DNA of 64,000 nucleotides from an uncultured Capnocytophaga sp. (GTDB taxonomy: Bacteria; Bacteroidota; Bacteroidia; Flavobacteriales; Flavobacteriaceae), in assembly GCF_937936315.1 (NCBI RefSeq), contig NZ_CALGWU010000024.1:1-64000 (forward strand). Direction: 5' to 3'. This document shows, in pieces, positions 9,781 to 17,038 of the stretch; within the stretch, counting starts at the first letter, position 1, and each line of letters begins with the position of its first letter. The notes beneath the pieces were generated by a model. The model saw only the letters and a program-made list of their open reading frames with translations. It made no database searches and was not told the DNA's origin. A program made the translations under genes and the position numbers.

Positions 9781-10464
9781 ATGAAATTAGTTAAAAAGAG
9801 GTATTTTTTCGCAGTAATGATCTTTGCTTTCTTAGGCTTTACGATCAAAGATGAAGAGACAAAAGTAATCACAATTCCATACACTTTTGTAGTTGATGTA
9901 CCTCAAATGGCTACCGCTATGCCAGCAGAAGCAACTGCGAATAGCGAACTACTTCCCACTTCTTTTACTCTCCACACAGGAAAAACATTTATTGGATTTA
10001 AAGAAGCCTTAGCCTTTCGCGAATCGCGCGGTAACTACACTATTGTAAACCGTTTTGGCTATATGGGGAAATATCAATTTGGGAAACGCGCCCTTCGCTT
10101 CTATGGCGTAACTGATACCCAACAATTTTTGAACTCTCCTGAACAACAAGAACAAGTGTTCGTGTTGAGCTTACAGCGCACTAAATGGTTTTTGCGCAAA
10201 GAAATTAAAAAATATGTAGGCAAAACTATCAACGGCATTCACATTACTGAATCGGGGATATTAGCAGCAGCCCACTTGGCTGGTGAGAGTTCTGTGAAGA
10301 AATTCTTCAAACATCAAGGAGGATACAACTTTGCCGATGGCAATGGCGTTACCTTGCAACACTACCTTAAAGCGTTTGCAGGTTACGACACCTCACATAT
10401 TGAGGCGGTACAAAAACCTCAATGGAAAGCCCCTGAAGAGACACTTTCTTTAACAGCATTATAG
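9781..10464 (+). CDS. Exported lysozyme-fold / transglycosylase-like protein
   Basis: A 227-residue protein with a short hydrophobic N-terminus (residues 7-21) indicating export or a membrane anchor. The core from about residue 78 (FKEALAFRESRGNYTIVN, then GYMGKYQFGKRAL) resembles the lysozyme-like fold of small Flavobacteriia proteins often named peptidoglycan-binding or LysM-associated. The E of AFRESRG is the candidate catalytic acid, and GYMGKYQFG matches the second lysozyme-fold motif. No LysM domain is seen. Its role in cell-wall cleavage is inferred and substrate is unknown. It has its own promoter and converges on nhaC with a shared terminator. Confidence 0.68.
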   Translation: MKLVKKRYFFAVMIFAFLGFTIKDEETKVITIPYTFVVDVPQMATAMPAEATANSELLPTSFTLHTGKTFIGFKEALAFRESRGNYTIVNRFGYMGKYQFGKRALRFYGVTDTQQFLNSPEQQEQVFVLSLQRTKWFLRKEIKKYVGKTINGIHITESGILAAAHLAGESSVKKFFKHQGGYNFADGNGVTLQHYLKAFAGYDTSHIEAVQKPQWKAPEETLSLTAL

Positions 10465-10480
10465 AGTAATAACCCAAAAA

Positions 10481-10502
10481 GCCCCCATTCTACGAAGGGG
10501 GC
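10481..10502 (-). terminator. Rho-independent terminator, mainly for nhaC
   Basis: GCCCCC (10481-10486) pairs with GGGGGC (10497-10502). On the minus strand the hairpin is followed by TTTTTGGG, a proper U-tract, so it serves the minus-strand antiporter gene. On the plus strand no U-tract follows immediately. Confidence 0.8.
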
Positions 10503-10540
10503 AATCTGCAAAAATATTTTGTTTTAATGTGGATTTTGGG

Positions 10541-11824
10541 TTAAACTTTACCTCTTACTTTTATATACACTAAAGTAGCAATAAGTAATAGGTGGAGATA
10601 GACTGAGTACCCTACCAAAGATAAATAGTCCATCGTATGGGCAAATTGGTATAGGGCGATTACTTGTGCTCCATAAGGAATGAGACCTTGCGCATAACAC
10701 GAGAAAATATCTAATACTGAAGCCGCATTGCGGAGGGGTATTTGGAATTGCTCGGCTATGCGCTTACTTATTTTAGAAACGATGAGAATTGCCACCGTAT
10801 TATTCGCTACGCACACATCGGCAACAGTTACTAAAAAGCCCATTCCCAGCAAGGCTGAAGCTCCACTCTTGATGCGTTTGGCAACGAGGTTCATCAGGAA
10901 CTGAATACCACCAAAACGCTCTACTAAAAAAGCTAATCCGCCAATGATAAAGTAGAGGAAGAAGATATCAGCCATATCCATAAAGCCTTTATAAGTGTGC
11001 TGAGTGAGGTCTAAGAAAGAGAACTTACCATACACAAGTCCCATAACGCCTGAAAACACAACTCCCAAGAACAGTGACACAAACACATTTACTCCAAAAA
11101 GCGAAATGACCACTACTGCTACATAAGGCAAAATAAGCAAGGGATTGAAGGTGTGATAGGCTTCGTTATGAGTAAAGGTTGTTGCTCCAGGGTTGCCAAT
11201 AAAGAAAAGAATCACTGCCGATAACAGCGCAACAGGCAAAGCTATTTTGGCATTGGTTTTCATCTTATCGCTCATCTTGCAGCCTAACGACTGGGTGGCG
11301 GCGATAGTAGTATCGGAAATGAGGGACAAGTTGTCGCCAAACATCGCACCACAAAGCAAAGCAGCCCCTATAAGAGCGGTATCAGAATGACTTTCGAGAG
11401 CTAAATTGAAGACAATAGGCGAAAGGGTCATAATGGTACCTACCGAGGTTCCTGTTGCAAACGAGAGGAAAGAGGCAATTACAAAAATACCCACGGGGAA
11501 GTATTCGGGTGAAATGTAGTACATACCCATATTCACTATGCTATCAATGCTGCCAGAGGCTTTGGCTACCGAAGCAAAAGCACCTGCCAAAAGGGCTATC
11601 ACACACATCTGCAACACATTGCTATTGCCTGCCCCTCTGAAGAAAAGGGCTATCTTCTGGTTGAGAGGTGCGCGGTAGATAAGCAAAGCTACTACCACTG
11701 CAAAAAGCGCAATAATAGGCGCTGGCAATGAATAGAAATTATCAAAATAAATACCACTGCCCAAAAATATAGCTACGAATATGAGTAGCGGGATAATACT
11801 TACTATTGAGGTTTTTTTCGTCAT
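10541..11824 (-). CDS. nhaC: NhaC-family Na+/H+ antiporter
   Basis: An inner-membrane protein of 427 residues with ten or more hydrophobic segments. Family-typical stretches include FASVAKASGSIDSIVNMG, SFLSFATGTSVGTIMTLSPI, CGAMFGDNLSLISDTTIAA (the conserved GDNLS/SDT motif) and VADVCVANNTVAILI. The role is sodium/proton exchange. The specific substrate is uncertain because NhaC relatives also exchange malate-lactate or transport amino acids. It lies 28 bases downstream of a methyltransferase gene on the same strand and ends at a clear terminator. Confidence 0.85.
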   Translation of the reverse strand: MTKKTSIVSIIPLLIFVAIFLGSGIYFDNFYSLPAPIIALFAVVVALLIYRAPLNQKIALFFRGAGNSNVLQMCVIALLAGAFASVAKASGSIDSIVNMGMYYISPEYFPVGIFVIASFLSFATGTSVGTIMTLSPIVFNLALESHSDTALIGAALLCGAMFGDNLSLISDTTIAATQSLGCKMSDKMKTNAKIALPVALLSAVILFFIGNPGATTFTHNEAYHTFNPLLILPYVAVVVISLFGVNVFVSLFLGVVFSGVMGLVYGKFSFLDLTQHTYKGFMDMADIFFLYFIIGGLAFLVERFGGIQFLMNLVAKRIKSGASALLGMGFLVTVADVCVANNTVAILIVSKISKRIAEQFQIPLRNAASVLDIFSCYAQGLIPYGAQVIALYQFAHTMDYLSLVGYSVYLHLLLIATLVYIKVRGKV

Positions 11825-11852
11825 TTTATAATTTTGCTAATCTGCTAATTTT

Positions 11853-12377
11853 CTATTTGTTAATTCTCTCGGCTACTACGGCATAATATCTATTAGTAAA
11901 ATACCGCAACAGCGGACGCAAGCCCAACTTCTTCACAGGGTGCGTCCATTTTTCTCTATATACAATCCGAAATCCTGCTTTTTCTACCAGCATATCTAAT
12001 TGCCAATCTTCAAACTCGTGATAATGACAATCGCGGGGGTCGGCAGTATTGCGGTAGGCTTTGGCAAACCAAAGTCGCAAAGGCACTGTAATCAATATTT
12101 TATCTGTAGGGATATTTTGCAATACTGCCAAAGGGTTTACCAAGTGTTCTAAAATCTCTAAAGCGGTAGTGAAATCGGCTTGAAAATTCTGAAGGGTATT
12201 TGCCTCGAAATCTAAATCCTGACCGGTAGTATTAAGCACCGTATAACCTTCCTCTTTCATAATAGTTGAAAAAGGATTTTCCACCCCTACATCAAGGATT
12301 GTACTGCCCTGAGGGACATATCGCTTGAGAATACTCAAGGTTTTTTGATAGCGTTTTTTAGGAAGGGTTTTGTACAT
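11853..12377 (-). CDS. Small class I SAM-dependent methyltransferase-like protein
   Basis: 174 residues. The Rossmann motif I is recognisable but divergent (STILDVGVENPF at ~25-36), and a motif like FTTALEILEHLVNPLAVL near residue 90 corresponds to the acidic post-II region seen in family 11/25 methyltransferases. The C-terminal part has DPRDCHYHEFEDWQLDMLVEKAGF, typical of enzymes that act on small molecules or lipids. Substrate is unknown. It is not part of the neighbouring restriction system by sequence: no NPPF or DPPY motif is present. It starts 17 bases after the methylase stop. Confidence 0.7.
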   Translation of the reverse strand: MYKTLPKKRYQKTLSILKRYVPQGSTILDVGVENPFSTIMKEEGYTVLNTTGQDLDFEANTLQNFQADFTTALEILEHLVNPLAVLQNIPTDKILITVPLRLWFAKAYRNTADPRDCHYHEFEDWQLDMLVEKAGFRIVYREKWTHPVKKLGLRPLLRYFTNRYYAVVAERINK

Positions 12378-12394
12378 AAATTAACAATTGAGAA

Positions 12395-13324
12395 TTAACA
12401 ATTAACAAGGGAATAACGTTTATTCCTTACTAATATTCTAAAATAAGGGTATTTACCATTTATTGACAAGTCCTTTTCATTATCTCCTTTTCTAAATTTC
12501 ACAATCTCAAACTGATTAGGATTGAATTTGTGTAGGAAGGTTATTGGCACTCCCATATAGCCCGTGTAATCTGATGGTATATTTTCAGTTTTATCGATAT
12601 GAATACCATTGTAATTATCGTATTGAGGATAATTGTTTTCATTACCAAAATAGTTTTTAGTGAGCACTATATCCTCGTGACGTTTGAAATTATCTAAATT
12701 AGTAAGCCATAAACAATTGTTAGGGGATACAATTCTATTACCTGAAGCGTCTATTCGAGCTTCTGTTCCATAAAGTTCATAATGTTGAGGGACAATAAAT
12801 CCAGAAATACCTCTACCTAAATGAATACCTAACCAAGCCTTATTTTCTTGTATCAGTTTAAAAATTTCTTTATAAGTAATCGCATTAATATTGCCTATGA
12901 TTAGAAATTGTTTTTGATATTCCACCAATTGTGCTACATATTCACGAAACAACGAAAAAGGAGGATTTGTTACCACTATATCCGATTGTTTGAGCAATGC
13001 AATACTTTCGGCACTGCGAAAATCACCATCTCCTTTAAAGTAAGAAACAGCTATTTTTTCTCCTGCATATTCAGCAAAAAAACCGTTTTCAGCATAACAA
13101 GCTGCTATTACTTTTTTAAGCCTTAACTCTTTAAAATTTGAAACAAAATACTTAAAAAAGTTACTTGTATGTGGATCATCACAATTGCAATAGACTATTT
13201 TATTCTCAAAATGACTTTTATAATACTGCAACTCTTTTTCAATATCTGAAAGTTGGGTGTAAAACTCGTCATTTTTAGATTTTTTAGCCTTTTGTAGCAA
13301 GTTGTTTGTCGCTTTTCGTGCCAT
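12395..13324 (-). CDS. EcoRI-type adenine-specific DNA methyltransferase
   Basis: 309 residues. It protects GAATTC by N6-adenine methylation if specificity follows the endonuclease. The N-terminus (MARKATNNLLQKAKKSKNDE) and the stretches YCNCDDP, GDGDFRS, VVTNPPFSLFREY (catalytic NPPF at 120-123), IWLGVHLGRG-like WLGIHLGRGISGF and GVPITFLHKFNP closely match M.EcoRI as I remember it. The segment between residues ~78 and 96 is about 19 residues shorter than in EcoRI. The last residues (RYSLVNC) read into the low-complexity spacer that precedes the next gene, suggesting the original stop was lost. The start is one base after the endonuclease stop, so the two are coupled. Confidence 0.93.
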   Translation of the reverse strand: MARKATNNLLQKAKKSKNDEFYTQLSDIEKELQYYKSHFENKIVYCNCDDPHTSNFFKYFVSNFKELRLKKVIAACYAENGFFAEYAGEKIAVSYFKGDGDFRSAESIALLKQSDIVVTNPPFSLFREYVAQLVEYQKQFLIIGNINAITYKEIFKLIQENKAWLGIHLGRGISGFIVPQHYELYGTEARIDASGNRIVSPNNCLWLTNLDNFKRHEDIVLTKNYFGNENNYPQYDNYNGIHIDKTENIPSDYTGYMGVPITFLHKFNPNQFEIVKFRKGDNEKDLSINGKYPYFRILVRNKRYSLVNC

Positions 13325-13325
13325 T

Positions 13326-14159
13326 TTACTTTTGAGTTAATTGATTAAACAATTCACTCCCTAATACTTTTAGAGAAGTCTTAGAGATTTCAAACATCAC
13401 ATCAAACATTGTTTGAGCATCCCACTTTTCGCCATTTCCACGTGTATAGATAGACGCAGCTTGTAACATAATCGTTTTATCGTTATGTGTTACAAATTTA
13501 TTTTCACAAAGATTGGTATTGATAGGCATTCCGTAATTAGCTGCTGTGAGTTTATCTAATCTGTTGAGTATACCTGAATTGTAATCAAGAGTTACCATTC
13601 GTCCGTCAGGGCGCATTACTTCAATAGTTTCAGTTAAAAAATTAGAACCTTCTAAGAATAGTACATAAGGAAAATGAGACTCCGATAACATCAAATTAGC
13701 CATTTCAGCTATATTTTTGTGAGCTCTCTCTATCGCATTTCCACCTACCATTAAATCCTGATTACTTTTTATACCTACTAATTTTCCTGCTTTAATATTT
13801 TCTATATCTTTACCCTGATGTTTAGCTTCTGATACTAAGATAATTCTCCAATTTTCTTTATCATCTTTTACTTCTATCAACCCACCATCGGGAATGATAC
13901 TTGCATTGGGCACAAAGAGCGTTTGCCCTAAAGCCATATCTATTTTTCTTAAAGCCTCGTTTATTTCTTCTTTTTTTACACTTGTTCTATATCGAAAAGA
14001 GAGTAACGGAAAATCCTTTTGAAGCTGTGTCATTACAAGTTGAGAAATCTGACTTACTGCTATATCGTGGAGTTTAGCTTTTTCTCCAAATATAGTTACA
14101 ACTCCTTTTGATACTGTATGCTGGGTAGTTAATCGGTTTGATTGATTCTTTTTGGACAT
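13326..14159 (-). CDS. EcoRI-type type II restriction endonuclease
   Basis: 277 residues from ATG 14159 (MSKKNQSNRL), the exact length of EcoRI. The ORF is open to 14201 but those 14 residues read a hairpin. Counting from this Met, catalytic residues fall at D91 (PDGG), E111 and K113 (SEAKHQGKD), and recognition residues at N141, E144, R145 (GNAIERAHKNI) and R200 (LNRLD), the same numbers as EcoRI without gaps. Differences at recognition-loop positions are V138 and G139 where EcoRI has Ala-Ala. A homodimer cutting G^AATTC is predicted. The gene is visibly AT-rich (sampled lines ~28% GC against ~42% in polA), which suggests transfer. Confidence 0.96.
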   Translation of the reverse strand: MSKKNQSNRLTTQHTVSKGVVTIFGEKAKLHDIAVSQISQLVMTQLQKDFPLLSFRYRTSVKKEEINEALRKIDMALGQTLFVPNASIIPDGGLIEVKDDKENWRIILVSEAKHQGKDIENIKAGKLVGIKSNQDLMVGGNAIERAHKNIAEMANLMLSESHFPYVLFLEGSNFLTETIEVMRPDGRMVTLDYNSGILNRLDKLTAANYGMPINTNLCENKFVTHNDKTIMLQAASIYTRGNGEKWDAQTMFDVMFEISKTSLKVLGSELFNQLTQK

Positions 14160-14176
14160 ATTTTTAATGTTTTTAA

Positions 14177-14203
14177 AATTGTGTCGCCGGTGGCGACACA
14201 ATT
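14177..14203 (-). terminator. Terminator hairpin overlapping the polA stop codon
   Basis: AATTGTGTCGCC and GGCGACACAATT form a perfect 12-bp stem with a 3-base loop. On the minus strand it begins inside the polA TAA (14204-14202) and is followed by TTTTAAAAAC. It therefore sits between polA and the endonuclease gene, whose ATG lies only 17 bases further on. Confidence 0.75.
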
Positions 14204-16988
14204 AATGCGCGTCGAGCCAATTGTCACCTACGCCTAAATCGGCGACGAGGGGAACGGCAAGGGTAAAGGCGTTTTCCATCGCTTCTTTGACGAGGGGTTT
14301 TACGATTTCTAATTCGGTTTTAGGGACATCAAACACTAACTCATCGTGTACTTGGAGGAGCATACGAGTTTGGAGTTTTTGGGCTTGCAATTGGTTGTGT
14401 ATGCGTATCATTGCAATTTTGATAATATCGGCGGCTGAGCCTTGTATAGGGGCGTTCACGGCATTGCGCTCGGCGCCTCCACGCACTACTTGGTTATGCG
14501 AATGAATATCAGGTAGGTAACGACGTCTGCCTAAAATGGTTTCTACATAGCCGTGCTCGCGGGCAAACTCTATTTGTTTATTGATATAGTTGCGCAAGTT
14601 AGGATAGGTAGCGTAATAGGTATCTATCAGTTCTTTGCTTTCGGAGCGAGAGAGGTCGGTTTGTGCGGATAGTCCAAATGCCGATACGCCATAGATAATC
14701 CCAAAATTCACGGTTTTGGCGTGGCTACGTTGCTCGCGAGTTACCTCTTCCAAAGGAACATTAAACACCTTGGCTGCTGTGGCGCGGTGAATATCTTCGC
14801 CGTGCAAGAAAGACTCAATCATATTGTGTTCTTCGCTGAGGGCAGCGATGATGCGGAGTTCGATTTGCGAATAGTCGGCAGAGAGGAGCACATAGTCGGG
14901 ATTACGAGCGATGAACGCCTTGCGCACCTGCTGCCCACGAGGGGTGCGGATAGGGATATTCTGCAAATTAGGATTGTTGCTACTGAGTCGACCTGTAGCG
15001 GCTACCGTTTGCATATAGGTAGTATGCACGCGACCTGTATTTTTATTCACCTCTAAAGGCAGGGCATCTACATAAGTAGATTTGAGTTTCTGCACTTGTC
15101 GCCATTCCAATATATCGGCTACGATTTTGTGTTTGGCTGCAAAAGGTGCTAAAACCTCTTCAGAAGTAGCATACTGACCGGTTTTCGTCTTTTTAGGTTT
15201 GCTGTCAATCTTCAGTTTTTCAAAGAGAATGTCGCCGAGTTGTTTAGGTGATGCCAAATTGAAAGTCTCGCCTGCCTGCTGGGCTATAGCTGTTTCAAGC
15301 TGAGCAATATCGGCATCTAAGGTTTTAGAGTATTCTTTGAGATAAGGCACATCAAGGTTTACCCCTTCGCGTTCCATAGCAGCCAATACTTTGATGAGAG
15401 GTGCTTCTAAATCAGTATAGATTTTTTGAGCATTTACTTGGGGCATTTGGCTTTGAAACACATTTTTAAGTTGCCAAGTAACATCGGCATCTTCCACAGC
15501 GTATTCCTTTACCTCATCGATAGGTACAGCGCGCATAGAGCGTTGGGTTTTCCCTTTGCCAATAAGGCTCTCGATAGCAATAGGCGTATAATTTAGATAG
15601 GTTTCACTGAGGATGTCCATATTGTGGCGCATATCAGGATTTAGCAAATAATGAGCTATCATCGTATCGAAGAGTGCGCCTTGTACCTCAATAGCATAGT
15701 TTTGCAACACTTTGAGGTCGTATTTCAAATTCTGACCTACTTTGGCTATCTGTTCATTCTCAAAAAACGGACGGAATTGCTCTATGAGCTTAGTAGCTGC
15801 TTCTTTTTCCTTAGGAAATGGCAAATAATGCCCTTTATGAGCAGCCCAGCAGAAGGAAATCCCCACTAATTCGGCTTCGAGAGCGTTCACATTAGTAGTT
15901 TCGGTATCAAAACACACTTCAGTTTGCTGCAATAGGCTTTGCAACAAGAGTTGTTGTGCCATTGGGGTATCGGCTAATTGGTAGAAATGAGGCGTATTGC
16001 TGCTGTTTTTCTTATCGCTCACCAATTGCGGTTGCGCAAAGAGGTCGCCTTGCGAGAATAAATCCAACTGCCCTGAAACAGCCTTAGGAGGAGTTTGCAT
16101 CACAGCTTCTGGTTGGTAAGTTTTTAGGAAATTTTGTAGCAACTGACGGAATTCTAACTCATCGAAAATCTTGCCCACCGCTTCAAAATCAGGTTGAGAC
16201 ATTGCAAAATCGGCTTCATCGAAAGTTACCGGCACATCGAGCATAATGGTTGCCAATTGTTTGGAGAGTATGCCTTTTTCCTTGTTATTTTCTATATTCT
16301 CGCGGAGTTTGCCTTTTAGTTTATCAGTATTAGCGAGGAGGTTTTCCATAGAGCCAAAATCGGCGAGTAGCTTTTTGGCGGTCTTCTCGCCTACCCCAGG
16401 CAGCCCGGGGATATTATCGACGGCATCACCCATCATACCGAGGAAATCAATCACCTGCAAAGGGTTTTGCACTTCAAATTTCTCTTGTACCTCTTTCACG
16501 CCCCAAATTTCGATATCATTGCCCGAGCGCGCAGGTCGGTACATAAAGATATTGTCGCTCACCAGCTGCGCATAGTCTTTATCGGGGGTTACCATATACA
16601 CTTGGTAATTTTGGGCTTCGGCTTGTTTGGAGAGCGTCCCGATGATATCATCGGCTTCGTAGCCCTCTTTTTCGATGATAGGGATGTGCAAAGCCTTGAG
16701 TATTTCGTGGATATAGGGGATAGCCAAACGAATCGCTTCGGGAGTTTCCTCGCGATTGGCTTTATAGTCGGCAAAGAGTTCAGTGCGTGCTACGCTCCCC
16801 CCCTTGTCGAAAGCGACCGCAAGGTGGTCGGGTTTTTCTTTTTTAATCACCTCGAAAAGGGAGTTCATAAAGCCAAGAATCGCCGAAGTGTTCAATCCTT
16901 TGGAATTGATACGCGGATTCTTGATAAAAGCGTAGTAACCCCTGAAAATAAGGGCATAAGCATCGAGGAGGAAAAGGCGTTTTTTCAT
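14202..16988 (-). CDS. polA: DNA polymerase I
   Basis: 928 residues from ATG 16988 (MKKRLFLLDAYAL); an ATG at 17000 would add four residues. It fills gaps and removes primers during replication and repair. The N-terminal 5' nuclease domain shows YEADDIIGTL and GVGEKTAKKLL. The 3'-5' proofreading domain keeps FDTETT (DxE motif) and DTMIAHYLL. The polymerase domain has motif A SADYSQIELRI, motif B TVNFGIIYGVSAFG and motif C LLQVHDELVFDV. All three activities look intact. A 28-bp palindrome lies immediately before the start. The gene is followed by a terminator and then the EcoRI-like genes. Confidence 0.97.
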   Translation of the reverse strand: MKKRLFLLDAYALIFRGYYAFIKNPRINSKGLNTSAILGFMNSLFEVIKKEKPDHLAVAFDKGGSVARTELFADYKANREETPEAIRLAIPYIHEILKALHIPIIEKEGYEADDIIGTLSKQAEAQNYQVYMVTPDKDYAQLVSDNIFMYRPARSGNDIEIWGVKEVQEKFEVQNPLQVIDFLGMMGDAVDNIPGLPGVGEKTAKKLLADFGSMENLLANTDKLKGKLRENIENNKEKGILSKQLATIMLDVPVTFDEADFAMSQPDFEAVGKIFDELEFRQLLQNFLKTYQPEAVMQTPPKAVSGQLDLFSQGDLFAQPQLVSDKKNSSNTPHFYQLADTPMAQQLLLQSLLQQTEVCFDTETTNVNALEAELVGISFCWAAHKGHYLPFPKEKEAATKLIEQFRPFFENEQIAKVGQNLKYDLKVLQNYAIEVQGALFDTMIAHYLLNPDMRHNMDILSETYLNYTPIAIESLIGKGKTQRSMRAVPIDEVKEYAVEDADVTWQLKNVFQSQMPQVNAQKIYTDLEAPLIKVLAAMEREGVNLDVPYLKEYSKTLDADIAQLETAIAQQAGETFNLASPKQLGDILFEKLKIDSKPKKTKTGQYATSEEVLAPFAAKHKIVADILEWRQVQKLKSTYVDALPLEVNKNTGRVHTTYMQTVAATGRLSSNNPNLQNIPIRTPRGQQVRKAFIARNPDYVLLSADYSQIELRIIAALSEEHNMIESFLHGEDIHRATAAKVFNVPLEEVTREQRSHAKTVNFGIIYGVSAFGLSAQTDLSRSESKELIDTYYATYPNLRNYINKQIEFAREHGYVETILGRRRYLPDIHSHNQVVRGGAERNAVNAPIQGSAADIIKIAMIRIHNQLQAQKLQTRMLLQVHDELVFDVPKTELEIVKPLVKEAMENAFTLAVPLVADLGVGDNWLDAH

Positions 16989-17002
16989 TTTATATATCAT
17001 TG

Positions 17003-17030
17003 GTAGGGGCGAATTGCAATTCGCCCGTAC
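17003..17030. repeat. GGGGCG palindrome abutting the polA start
   Basis: GGGCGAATTG and CAATTCGCCC are adjacent perfect arms, extended to 28 bp with a single mismatched pair. Related palindromes occur at 24948-24972 and 44464-44487. It occupies the space between polA and its upstream neighbour and would be the polA 5' leader. Confidence 0.85.
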
Positions 17031-17038
17031 GTAGTTTG

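Noticed and set aside
14160..14201. Longer endonuclease start (14201)
   Set aside because: Adds 14 residues read from the polA terminator hairpin; EcoRI length and start fit ATG 14159.
12395..14201. Controller (C) protein gene for the restriction system
   Set aside because: No small HTH ORF is found near the R and M genes; EcoRI systems lack one too.
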